DNA from: Bolinopsis microptera
Taxonomy: Eukaryota > Ctenophora > Tentaculata > Lobata > Bolinopsidae
Length of the DNA stretch: 63,454 bases
Direction of reading: 5' to 3'
Assembly: GCF_026151205.1 (NCBI RefSeq)
Contig: NW_026971783.1
Span: 1-63,454 of the forward strand
Notes under the pieces: generated by a model
Databases searched by the model: none
Seen by the model: the letters and a program-made list of their open reading frames with translations, nothing else
Told to the model about the DNA's origin: nothing
Made by a program: the position numbers and the translations under genes
Part shown: one piece after another, positions 44,401-56,000 of the stretch
Position numbering within the stretch: position 1 is the stretch's first letter
Layout of the letters: every line of letters starts with the position of its first letter

Positions 44401-47400
44401 CTAACTTGTACAGGTCTCCAATACCCACAACTAGTTAACTAAAAGGTTTGAACTAACTTGTACAGGTCTCCAATACCCACAACTAGTTAACTAAAAGGTT
44501 TAAACTAACTTGTACATGTCTCCAATACCCACAACTAGTTAACTAAAAGGTTTAAACTAACTTGTACAGGTCTCCAATACCCACAACTAGTTAACTAAAA
44601 GGTTTAAACTAACTTGTACAGGTCTCCAATACCCACAACTAGTTAACTAAAAGGTTTAAACTAACTTGTACAGGTCTCCAATACCCACAACTAGTTAACT
44701 AAAAGGTTTGAACTAACTTGTACAGGTCTCCAATACCCACAACTAGTTAACTAAAAGGTTTGAACTAACTTGTACAGGTCTCCAATACCCACAACTAGTT
44801 AACTAAAAGGTTTGAATTAACTTGTACAGGTCTCCAATACCCACAACTAGTTAACTAAAAGGTTTAAACTAACTTGTACAGGTCTCCAATACCCACAACT
44901 AGTTAACTAAAAGGTTTAAACTAACTTGTACAGGTCTCCAATACCCACAACTAGTTAACTAAAAGGTTTGAACTAACTTGTACAGGTCTCCAATACCCAC
45001 AACTAGTTAACTAAAAGGTTTGAACTAACTTGTACAGGTCTCCAATACCCACAACTAGTTAACTAAAAGGTTTGAACTAACTTGTACAGGTCTCCAATAC
45101 CCACAACTAGTTAATTAAAAGGTTTAAACTAACTTGTACAGGTCTCCAATACCCACAACTAGTTAACTAAAAGGTTTAAACTAACTTGTACAGGTCTCCA
45201 ATACCCACAACTAGTTAACTAAAAGGTTTAAACTAACTTGTACAGGTCTCCAATACCCACAACTAGTTAACTAAAAGGTTTGAACTAACTTGTACAGGTC
45301 TCTAATACCCACAACTAGTTAACTAAAAGGTTTGAACTAACTTGTACAGGTCTCCAATACCCACAACTAGTTAACTAAAAGGTTTGAACTAACTTGTACA
45401 GGTCTCCAATACCCACAACTAGTTAACTAAAAGGTTTAAACTAACTTGTACAGGTCTCCAATACCCACAACTAGTTAACTAAAAGGTTTGAACTAACTTG
45501 TACAGGTCTCCAATACCCACAACTAGTTAACTAAAAGGTTTGAACTAACTTGTACAGGTCTCCAATACCCACAACTAGTTAGCTAAAAGGTTTAAACTAA
45601 CTTGTACAGGTCTCCAATACCCACAACTAGTTAACTAAAAGGTTTAAACTAACTTGTACAGGTCTCCAATACCCACAACTAGTTAACTAAAAGGTTTGAA
45701 CTAACTTGTACAGGTCTCCAATACCCACAACTAGTTAACTAAAAGGTTTGAACTAACTTGTACAGGTCTCCAATACCCACAACTAGTTAACTAAAAGGTT
45801 TGAACTAACTTGTACAGGTCTCCAATACCCACAACTAGTTAACTAAAAGGTTTGAACTAACTTGTACAGGTCTCCAATACCCACAACTAGTTAACTAAAA
45901 GGTTTGAACTAACTTGTACAGGTCTCCAATACCCACAACTAGTTAACTAAAAGGTTTGAACTAACTTGTACAGGTCTCCAATACCCACAACTAGTTAACT
46001 TAAAGGTTTGAACTAACTTGTACAGGTCTCCAATACCCACAACTAATTAACTTAAAGATTTAAACTAACTTGTACAGGTCTCCAATACCCACAACTAGTT
46101 AACTAAAAGGTTTGAACTAACTTGTACAGGTCTCCAATACCCACAACTAGTTAACTAAAAGGTTTGAACTAACTTGTACATGTCTCCAATACCCACAACT
46201 AGTTAACTAAAAGGTTTGAACTAACTTGTACAGGTCTCCAATACCCACAACTAGTTAACTAAAAGGTTTGAACTAACTTGTACAGGTCTCCAATACCCAC
46301 AACTAGTTAACTAAAAGGTTTAAACTAACTTGTACATGTCTCCAATACCCACAACTAGTTAACTAAAAGGTTTAAACTAACTTGTACAGGTCTCCAATAC
46401 CCACAACTAGTTAACTAAAAGGTTTAAACTAACTTGTACAGGTCTCCAATACCCACAACTAATTAACTTAAAGATTTAAACTAACTTGTACAGGTCTCCA
46501 ATACCCACAACTAGTTAACTAAAAGGTTTGAACTAACTTGTACAGGTCTCCAATACCCACAACTAGTTAACTAAAAGGTTTGAACTAACTTGTACAGGTC
46601 TCCAATACCCACAACTAGTTAACTAAAAGGTTTGAACTAACTTGTACATGTCTCCAATACCCACAACTAGTTAACTAAAAGGTTTGAACTAACTTGTACA
46701 GGTCTCCAATACCCACAACTAGTTAACTAAAAGGTTTGAACTAACTTGTACAGGTCTCCAATACCCACAACTAGTTAACTAAAAGGTTTGAACTAACTTG
46801 TACAGGTCTCCAATACCCACAACTAGTTAACTAAAAGGTTTAAACTAACTTGTACATGTCTCCAATACCCACAACTAGTTAACTAAAAGGTTTAAACTAA
46901 CTTGTACAGGTCTCCAATACCCACAACTAGTTAACTAAAAGGTTTAAACTAACTTGTACAGGTCTCCAATACCCACAACTAGTTAACTAAAAGGTTTGAA
47001 CTAACTTGTACAGGTCTCCAATACCCACAACTAGTTAACTAAAAGGTTTGAACTAACTTGTACAGGTCTCCAATACCCACAACTAGTTAACTAAAAGGTT
47101 TGAACTAACTTGTACAGGTCTCCAATACCCACAACTAGTTAACTAAAAGGTTTGAACTAACTTGTACAGGTCTCCAATACCCACAACTAGTTAACTAAAA
47201 GGTTTGAACTAACTTGTACAGGTCTCCAATACCCACAACTAGTTAACTAAAAGGTTTGAACTAACTTGTACAGGTCTCCAATACCCACAACTAATTAACT
47301 AAAAGGTTTAAACTAACTTGTACATGTCTCCAATACCCACAACTAGTTAACTAAAAGGTTTAAACTAACTTGTACAGGTCTCCAATACCCACAACTAGTT

Positions 47401-47739
47401 AACTAAAAGGTTTAAACTAACTTGTACAGGTCTCCAATACCCACAACTAGTTAACTAAAAGGTTTGAACTAACTTGTACAGGTCTCCAATACCCACAACT
47501 AGTTAACTAAAAGGTTTGAACTAACTTGTACAGGTCTCCAATACCCACAACTAGTTAACTAAAAGGTTTGAACTAACTTGTACAGGTCTCCAATACCCAC
47601 AACTAGTTAACTAAAAGGTTTGAACTAACTTGTACAGGTCTCCAATACCCACAACTAGTTAACTAAAAGGTTTGAACTAACTTGTACAGGTCTCCAATAC
47701 CCACAACTAGTTAACTAAAAGGTTTGAACTAACTTGTAC
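41401..47739. repeat. 52-bp minisatellite, about 122 copies, in the last SLC7-like intron found
   Basis: Unit ggtctccaatacccacaact plus agttaactaaaaggtttgaactaacttgtaca (52 bp), nearly identical throughout, with recurrent variants (tttaaac/tttgaac, catgtct, aattaacttaaag). On the gene strand each unit contains GAGACCTGTACAAGTTAG, identical to the end of the exon at 47740 plus its 5' splice site. The array therefore seems to have grown from that exon/intron junction and ends exactly at it. Confidence 0.97.
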
Positions 47740-48085
47740 AGGTCTCGGTAGATCAGGAAACTTTCTTCTCATCACGAGGAGTCCAACCGCACACAGGCTG
47801 GTGAAAGCAAAGCTGGTGAAGGAGGCGGTGTTGATTAACTTGAACACGTTCCCAAACGAAATGAATATCGTCGATGCTACCATCTGTATTATGATAGATC
47901 AGACAACCTTTTGGTTCAATTAATTAAGTCATATAGCATATAAATTGTAAAACTATTATTATATTTATTGACCGCTGCATGTTATCAACTATTTGATACA
48001 AATAGCACAACGTAAACTCTGGGTCTTTTATATAACGTTATTTTGGTTGATAGCACTTTAATTAAATAGTACACAACTGAAAATG

Positions 48086-48760
48086 TCTGGCCTCCAGCTC
48101 GCCATTTTTGAGATTCAAGCAAATCGATGATTTTCAAAGGGTGCAGGATGTTCAGTTCGACAAAATAACGGTGGAAATTATTTCGTAGGCCCTAAAACGA
48201 CTCCTCCAGATCCAGCCTTAACCTCCAATTAGACGTAACTCACAAGCTGAAGTAGCTCTGATACGTCGGATTAGAACCTGTAAGACTGGCCTCCAGCTCG
48301 ACATTTTTTCTGATTCAAGCAATTCGAAGATGTTCAAACTTCAAAGGGTTCAAGATGTTTAGCTCGACAAAATACTGGTGGAAATTATTTCATAGGCCCT
48401 AAAACGACTCCTCCAGATCCAGTCTTAACCTTCAATTATACATAACTCACTAGCTGAAGACGAAGTAGCTCTGATACGTCGGATTAAAACTTGTAAGACT
48501 GACTTCAAGTTTGCGATTTTTGTGATTCAAGCAATTTGAGGACGTTCAAAGGTTGCAGGATGTTCAGATCGACAAAATAGCGATTAAAATTATTTCGTAG
48601 GCCTTAAAATGACTCCTCCAGATCCAGCCTTAACCTTAAACTGGACATATCACATATTGACATAACTCACTAGCCGAAGTACCTCTGATACGTCGGATTA
48701 GAACTTGTAAGACTTGCCTCCAGCTCGCCATTTTAAAGATTCAAGCAAATTGAGGATGAT
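48086..48760. repeat. About 205-bp tandem repeat, 3.3 copies
   Basis: Copies start at about 48086, 48286, 48499 and 48713 (ctggcctccagctcgcc motif), periods about 200-214 bp, with shared blocks such as cgacaaaata and cctccagatccag. Another copy is at the window end (63265 onward). It lies in an intron of the SLC7-like gene. Confidence 0.85.
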
Positions 48761-50728
48761 CAAACGTTAAAACACAACTTGAGTAGATCATACCACGTAT
48801 AAAAGGGAGAACATTGGTGTCTTGAACCGCTTGTTGACGAGACCAAAGCAGCCGGGTAATATTCCACCTCTGCCACCAGCTTGGAGGAACCTGGGTAGTG
48901 GGTACGTGGATATGATGGGAGGGGGTTACTCAGAATTATTAGCAGTATCACCTTAACTGTAAGGAGTCGATCAAGCGAACACGTATGCTGCTTTAAGAAA
49001 GCAAGTAATATTTTTAATTTTGTTATGGAAATGATCTATGCTTGAAACCTGGAATTAACTGTAACATAGTTTTACCTGCTAGCTGCAAGAGAAGCACACA
49101 TGGCGTTACCCAGGGTGGAGACAGCCACAGCTATAGCATAGAACACCTCTCCTGACTGTCCCATCTTTTTACCAGCTAGTTTCTGTTAAGAAAATACGGT
49201 GGCTTCAGCTATTTACATTTGACGTGGAGCTTATCAATGTTCAAATCAGTGTAATCAGAACGTGTTGTAGTCGTATGTTTGGATCGGAAAATAGGCCGGA
49301 AAAATGAGCGAAAATGCAGGATATCTGCAACTCACACTAGCAAGAGCTGAGCCAGACATCATGGTATCCATATCGAGTACAATGTGATAGGATGTGACCG
49401 CTAAGACGTACAGTATCGTCACTATCGTCATTGATATCGCCACTATTTTTGGCAGCATCCTGGGAAGATCCCCTGTTTAAAATCCCTCGGCTAAAATTCC
49501 TATTCCATTCACGCGAAATTTCTTTTCCATTCATGTGCCCCAAAAAAGTTGGTCTCTTTAAAACTTGAACCTGGGGTCCTTGACCTCGCCCAACATGACA
49601 GAAAGAGAGATCCAGCCATTGTAGGCCCACAGAACACTGTTCCAAGCTTCCCCCCATTCCTGTGGTTTCCAGCTTGTATTCTCAAATCCTACCGTTATGT
49701 TCTCCGTGTGTCCTAGTGGCAAGTTTGGGTTTATATATTTGCATTTATTCGTCTATAAATGTTACAGAAGTTTATTTTGAAATCCTTCACCCCACGATTA
49801 GTCGGTAATATTAATTATGGGTCTGATGTTCATGTGTAATCGAAATCGCTAAAAGATCTCTGTTTGAATTGAAAGTAATTTTGATGAAAGATTAGTGGTT
49901 ACCATGGTTACCTGGGGTAGTGGGCTTCATTAAATTCACCTTGGCACAAATGGACGAAGCCAAGTATGATGATGAGAGCGAGGGACGCCATTTTAAAGAA
50001 GGTAACAGCGTCAATAATCTTAAGAGTAAGGTTCGGGTAGATAGTTATTAGGCTCATGATCGTCCCTGGTAGGATTTTGGAGGTTATTATTCAGAATTAT
50101 TGAAAGTACAGATAAATGTAAACATTTCACAGTTCAGTATTCCATAGGTAAATAGTTTGAGATCGAAAATGAAACACATATTGTTCCTGGGGTATCTACA
50201 CGCCCTCAATATTAATCCTACAATCTATATGAATTAACTATGTTTTACTCACAGCATACAACAATGCAAAGGATCCTGTTGGCCCATTCCGGAACATCGT
50301 CAGCATTATCGTAAGAAGACAGCCCAGAAATACTTCCCAAACGTCAGGAACCCTATTGCTCTGCCTAGCATAACTTTAAATTAGACTAGGACAATGAAAT
50401 CTGCCATGTCTGGTGCTCACAATCTTGCACTCCGGTAACAGGTAACGTTAATTCAATTATAGGGGACTTGGCAGTAAAATTTAAAATTTTATCTTCACTT
50501 CAAAGTAAACCTATGCGAGTCTTTAAAGCCGAATAATCACATACTAAAAGTAATGTCTTCAATAAAAGAATAAACAGATAAGATTTACTCACGAAGTCCC
50601 CCTAAAAGTACGTGTAGAAGATAACAGGACAGGAATGATAGAAGACCTCCAAACGCCTTTCTAGATAAATCATCTGTCCACCATTTTTAGGTAACATTCG
50701 TTCCAAGCTCCAGAAATGTAATAGCTCC

Positions 50729-50729
50729 T

Positions 50730-50762
<33 letters not shown>

Positions 50763-50875
50763 CATAGAATGTAATAGCTCCTGGGGGGGGGGGGGGGGGG
50801 GGGGGGTTCATAGAATGTAATAGCTCCTGGGGGGGGGGGGGGGGGGGGGGGGTTCATAGAATGTAATATTATATG
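50729..50875. repeat. Triplicated poly-G unit at a 3' splice site (G32, G24, G24)
   Basis: Three units of a long G run plus tcatagaatgtaatagctcct. On the gene strand each is a poly-C tract, CAG and GAGCTATTACATT, matching the acceptor and first bases of the exon ending at 50727. The 3' splice site has been tandemly copied. Long G runs may form quadruplexes. Confidence 0.9.
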
Positions 50876-51405
50876 AGCCATTAATTTAATTTAATAACTT
50901 AGAGATTTATATTCATGCAATTTAAATGCAAATAAAATGCGAATAAAAAACATGCCTTACTATAGTAGAAAGGACACCACCTCCGAGCCAGATTAGTATT
51001 GACATGGCTGGGGGAGCCGACACGCTTCGACACGCTGTTTGGGGAAACGAATATCCCTGCCCCAATGATCGTACCCACGATAATGCACACTCCTGAATGA
51101 ACTAATGCTAAGCCCGTTGGGAGGGGGGTACAGTAGACTGAGCTCAATCAGGTACTAGCAATAAAATGCAATATATGTTATGAATAGGTAAAAAATGCGC
51201 ACGATCAGGTACTTTTAAATACATACCGTGTAACACAGTGATGTTCTTGTCCATGGGTTACCTTGGCACACCCACACCCACATCCCTTAGACCCGCAAGT
51301 ACAAACTCCCACCTCGGCCTCTTTGTCCAGATCCTCATTTCCACCCTCCTTTTCAGCTGAAGAGACAGAATAAGGGGGGAGGAGGGTCGGAGGGGGGACA
51401 GGCAT

Positions 51406-52595
51406 CTTGGTTCGCAATCACCTCACATCTGAGCGATTGGTGAGTTATCGGAGGAACTTGAAACAAGAGGACTTTCTGTATGATCAATGACTCTTGTGAG
51501 AAGAGATTAATTTGAATTGGAATAGGAAAAAATTATCAGTACAACTACAAATAACTCAGGTAAATACTAAATATGTGTTTAATCACTTAACTGATTTTCA
51601 GACTGCATTTCGGTTTCATAATGTACGCGGTCTTATCCGCTGATGGTTCCAAATCTTATTTACGTATTCGGTATTAACAACAACTTGAACGAAGAAAAAT
51701 GGGGCGTGCGAAGAGGCCCGAGATTGCTTAATGGCACAAACCGATAACGTTGTCACCAATTAATATCAGTGAAAATAAGATCACATGATGGCCCTACAAA
51801 ACATATTGCGACATCATGTCGGTAAATATATCTAAATTCGATTACAAATATTAGTACTAAATAAAAAGATAAAGGACGGTAACAGCAGGTGCAAAACACG
51901 AAAGGATTAGCCTCCAATCTTTTTGTAATCGTTTTGTTGGAAAAATCTGCAGCTTCCAGCACAAAGTTGGCTTCATAGGATATGTAAGTGTCTCCTCTGC
52001 TGCCAATTTTATTGTTAAACATCGATAAGAAGATCAACGTCCAGAAAATTAGCAAATACTCTTTACAATCATTGAAAACTCGATAATGAAAATCTCCGCC
52101 ACCAGAGGTGAAAATTAAAAACTACTTTATCAAACGAAGGTCTGCCTGGAACGGTCTAAGTCTAGGCTACATTAATAACAGAAATTCAAACAAAGCGACT
52201 GATAAGAAACACAGATCATTCAAACTTTAACTGGAAATTGCCAGTGAAAATTGGTTGAGTAATCTTTAAGCCTAAAATTAAGAACGTTACATCAGAGGAA
52301 AATTCTAAAACGTAGAACATTCTGAATCGAGTTTGAATCCATCGATCCATATCAAATGATGTAAAACCTCCTACCGGAGTATCATGATTAGATTTAACAG
52401 AGCCATGAGTGATGAGCGATAAATAGCCGTTATCTCAGGTTTTCTGATGTAATTGCTGTTACGGTCACGTACATCATGGTGAACCTAAAATATTAGTCAA
52501 AAACAGAAGTCACACAAACCAATGTATTAGTATACACTGAAGTCTAATTTGGTACAAGCTCTTACCTCTAAAAACGATTGCCAGGTAACTTTAGT
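51406..52595. other. Upstream of the SLC7-like gene; no gene seen
   Basis: AT-rich non-coding DNA between the first exon and the right 29-bp array. No promoter element was convincingly recognised. Confidence 0.4.
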
Positions 52596-53895
52596 TGTAC
52601 CAGTACGTAACAGTACCACGTAACTGTACCAGTACGTAACAGTACCACGTAACTGTACCAGTACGTAACAGTGCCACAAAATTGTACCAGTACATAACAG
52701 TACCACGTTACTGTACCAGTACGTAACAGTGCCACATAATTGTACCAGTACGTAACAGTACCACGTTACTGTACCAGTACGTAACAGTGCCACATAAGCT
52801 GTACCAGTACGTAACAGTACCACGTTACTGTACCAGTACGTAACAGTAACCACATAACTGTACCAGTACGTAACAGTACCACGTAACTGTACCAGTACGT
52901 AACAGTACACGTAACTGTACAGTACATAACAGTACCAGTACGTAACAGTACCAACGTTACTGTACCAGTACGTTAACAGTGCCCTAACTGTACCAGTACG
53001 TACAGTACCACGTTACTGTACCAGTACGTACAGTGCCACATAACTGTACCAGTACGTAACAGTACCACGTTACTGTACCAGTACGTAACAGTACCACGTT
53101 ACTGTACCAGTACGTAACAGTGCCACATAACTGTACCGGTACGTAACAGTACCACATAACTGTACCAGTACGTAACAGTACCACGTAACTGTACCAGTAC
53201 GTAACAGTACCACGTAACTGTACCAGTACATAACAGTACCAGTACGTAACAGTACCACGTTACTGTACCAGTACGTAACAGTGCCACATAACTGTACCAG
53301 TACGTAACAGTACCACGTTACTGTACCAGTACGTAACAGAACCACATAACTGTACCAGTACGTAACAGAACCACATAACTGTACCAGTACGTAACAGTAC
53401 CACGTAACTGTACCAGTACGTAACAGTACCACGTAACTGTACCAGTACATAACAGTACCAGTACGTAACAGTACCACGTTACTGTACCAGTACGTAACAG
53501 TGCCACAAAATTGTACCAGTACGTAACAGTGCCACATAACTGTACCAGTACGTAACAGTACCACGTTACTGTACTAGTACGTAACAGTACCACATAACTG
53601 TACCAGTACGTAACAGTGCCACATAACTGTAACAGTACGTAACAGTACCACATAACTGTACCAGTACGTAACAGTACCACATAATTGTACCAGTACGTAA
53701 CAGTACCACGTTACTGTACCAGTACGTAACAGTACCACATAACTGTACCAGTACGTAACAGTGCCACATAACTGTAACAGTACGTAACAGTACCACATAA
53801 CTGTACCAGTACGTAACAGTACCACATAACTGTACCAGTACGTAACAGAACCACATAACTGTACCAGTACGTAACAGCACCACATAACTGTACCA
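52596..53895 (-). repeat. 29-bp minisatellite, about 45 copies, inverted partner of 38390-38655
   Basis: Reverse complement of the left array unit (gtaccagtacgtaacagtacc and variants), joined to the inverted SINE copy. Open frames in all registers are an artefact of the stop-free unit. Some units have small deletions near 52910-53030. Confidence 0.95.
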
Positions 53896-54480
53896 TTATG
53901 TGACAGTACGCTTCTCTTCGCGTAGAGATTTTTTAAAAAAATCTAGACACTTATTTTACTTCGGAGTATTCCAACAGCCATATTGTTACACAGGTGCAAC
54001 CAGCCAATTACAGGAAGCCGAAGGATTTGTTTTTAGCCAGTGACGGTTAAGGTAGTGTGTACCATACTTTCTTCGCCCGAGACTTTGCTGCAATGTGCAG
54101 CTCCTCATTTAACCCTCACACCCGATTTCTCGAGAATTCGGCTGAGTAGACCGGGGGGCTGCATAGGACCACTCACGATCCTTAGCTGAATGTCAACGAC
54201 ACTCACCCCACGACCAGGCAGGCAGTGGGATTTGAACCTGCAACCTCACAATTGCAAAGCTGGCTAACTTGACATACGTTGCATGCCACTTTTCGCGCGC
54301 GAAGCGCGCGCCGACGAAACATACGAAACATACGAAACATACGAAACATGTATCAATGGCTAACCAACTGCGCTACCTGGCCATAAAATTTATTATTAGT
54401 GCAAGATTATATTAAGTGCAAGATTATATTAAGTGCAAGAAGCTTTAAAAGATTTAGCGCCGTGAATGTAGATTCAAAAT
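53896..54480 (-). repeat. tRNA-derived SINE block, right copy (inverted)
   Basis: Reverse complement of 37806-38389, including A- and B-box-like motifs and the same 88-bp mini-MITE with its GTTAGCCA duplication, so the insertion predates the split of the two copies. A short interval near 54150 differs (the left copy has an extra catgcagtat-type duplication). Confidence 0.85.
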
Positions 54481-54800
54481 TTGACCAAAACCCATAATCA
54501 TGGGTAGAGTGTACCGCTGCCAGTGTCTCTCTTTTCCAAACAAAAGGAAATGATATTAATTTGAATAACCGTCCGAAAATGCAAATTGATACCGAGAATG
54601 AAATCGGTCGCTCGCTTTTTCCATTCGATCACGGCTTACGAATTGTAATATAAAGCTTATAAAGCGAGCGACCGATTTCATTCTCGGTATCAATTTGCAT
54701 TTTCGGACGGTTATTCAAATTAATATCATTTCCTTTTGTTTGGAAAAGAGAGACACTGGCAGCGGTACACTCTACCCATGATTATGGGTTTTGGTCAAAT
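54479..54800. mobile_element. 322-bp near-perfect hairpin (foldback MITE)
   Basis: Arms 54479-54618 and 54661-54800 (atttgaccaaaaccc to agcgagcgacc) are reverse complements over about 140 bp around a 42-bp loop. The element sits exactly at the outer edge of the right SINE block, absent from the left copy, so it inserted there later or marks a breakpoint. Confidence 0.85.
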
Positions 54801-55445
54801 ATCATCTCTTTTTGATTATAATGTCAGGATAATTTACAAAGCCGAAATGTAAACTCATAACTTCATTAATATTTATATTAATAATTAGGAGGTAATTTCA
54901 TCGATTTCGAAATTTTACCTGACTGAATATGGCACTTTTTACTTATTCAAGTTGGCATTAAATTCATATATAATGCCATTTAAATATCGTGGGAAAGCAG
55001 AATTTATTCGAAATCACGAATGAGCAAAATTCTCACCTTTCGCACGTGCAAACTTTGAGCGGACGTTGCGTGCGGATACAATATTGAATCACCGTAAATT
55101 TTTGCATAGCAGTATTTTATATATAATTTAATAAGCATGCAAAGTTTCAGAAGATTTCATATAGAACTTGGATCACAACGAGACTCCAAAGTTGATAACA
55201 AGAATTGCGCCCGTTGTTTCGTTTTGGCGGACGCTAGATTTCCATTTCACATTTACTATAAATTTAAGTATAAGCTCCAATCAGCTCACTTCAATCTTCA
55301 TGATAATAATATTGATAAATTATGCATCAAATACGGGAAACACTTGAAATTCAGTTCGATTGCCGTAGAACTTAACTTGTATCTGTAATTCAAGAAATTA
55401 TCAGCAAAGGTAAACTATACTCGTGTACACATCAATACACTACGC
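54801..55445. other. Region before LINE-D; one short unassigned ORF
   Basis: AT-rich. An 83-codon plus-strand frame (55137-55388, starting MQSFRRFHIELGS) has no recognised motif and may be part of the decayed LINE-D ORF1. Confidence 0.3.
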
Positions 55446-55905
55446 GTGCCACGTACAAATTGGGCGTATTACCTAATAGTAATATTATTGATTGAAAAAA
55501 TTATATTGAGTGTTGGTACAAATGACATTAAACATTCTAAGTATGGGGTTCAGTTCCTTAGGAAGTATCTTACTGAATTAATTGACACCACTAAGCAGTT
55601 ATTTCCCGCTGCAATTATAATTATCCAATGTTGTCTTCCTATTAAATGTTTATATTCCTACATAGCAAAGAATGTTCTAGATTTTAATAATCTACTTAAG
55701 ACTTATGCCTAAATAATAATTGCGTGTTCTTAGACTGTTTCTCAGTCTTTTTAACTCGAGACTTTAGATCATGTAATGAACTTCTATACCATGATTGGCT
55801 TCATCTCAACATGAGAGGAGTAGGTTTACTGTCCACTTGGCTTAAGTTTGTTGTAAACGAACACAGTTTTGACAGGGTTGTAAATAATCTTCTGGGAATT
55901 TAAAT
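55446..55905 (+). pseudogene. LINE-D ORF1 remnant: SGNH hydrolase
   Basis: The first frame gives IILSVGTNDIKHSKYGVQFL (SGNH block III) and VLDFNNLL. A second frame after 55700 gives CVFLDCFSVF and then DWLHLNMRGVGLL (block V with D-x-L-H), ending at a stop near 55902. The block-I Ser region is not found. It precedes the LINE-D ORF2 in the same orientation, so it is the 3' half of an esterase-type ORF1. No AlkB-like motif was found upstream. Confidence 0.7.
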
Positions 55906-56000
55906 CTTTGATCTTTTCTTCCATTTAATATTTTGATTAAGACGTTGCGCCTAAAATTAAAACTCAAACAAATCTCTGATTTAATCTTTTTCTCAATTTT

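Larger units (their letters stand above)
41127..51405 (-). pseudogene. SLC7-type amino-acid transporter light chain, multi-exon, frameshifted
   Basis: Eleven exons can be followed on the minus strand. Approximate positions: 51405-51227 (start ATG, Pro-rich then Cys-rich N-terminus), 51105-50961 (TM1, GVCIIVGTIIGAGIFVSP), 50727-50593 (ELGT...KNGG...), 50364-50253, 50065-49940 (LALIIILGFVHLC), 49688-49571 (WKPQEWGEAWNSVLWAYNGW), 49472-49336 (DLPRMLPKIVAISMTIV), 49182-49076, 48890-48794, 47883-47740 (MRRKFPDLPRP), 41304-41127 (GVPVYFVCVRGYYRPKF). The order follows y+LAT/LAT/xCT-type light chains, which exchange amino acids across the plasma membrane with an SLC3 heavy chain. Several splice phases match exactly (for example 49182/48890, 48794/47883, 47740/41304). 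Lesions: a 10-bp tandem duplication in the TM1 exon (51017-51036), two one-base shifts in exon 3, and one extra G at the 49472 acceptor. A last exon and one exon after 50253 are not identified. Confidence 0.85.

Noticed and set aside
41401-47739. CRISPR-like array
   Set aside because: Units are contiguous 52-bp repeats without unique spacers, lie in a eukaryotic intron and have no cas genes nearby.
50602-50811. Proline-rich protein (poly-P ORF)
   Set aside because: It is the translation of poly-G/C runs at a triplicated splice acceptor.
52527-53896. Many minus-strand ORFs across the right 29-bp array
   Set aside because: Same stop-free tandem unit; no start context, composition or domain suggests a protein.
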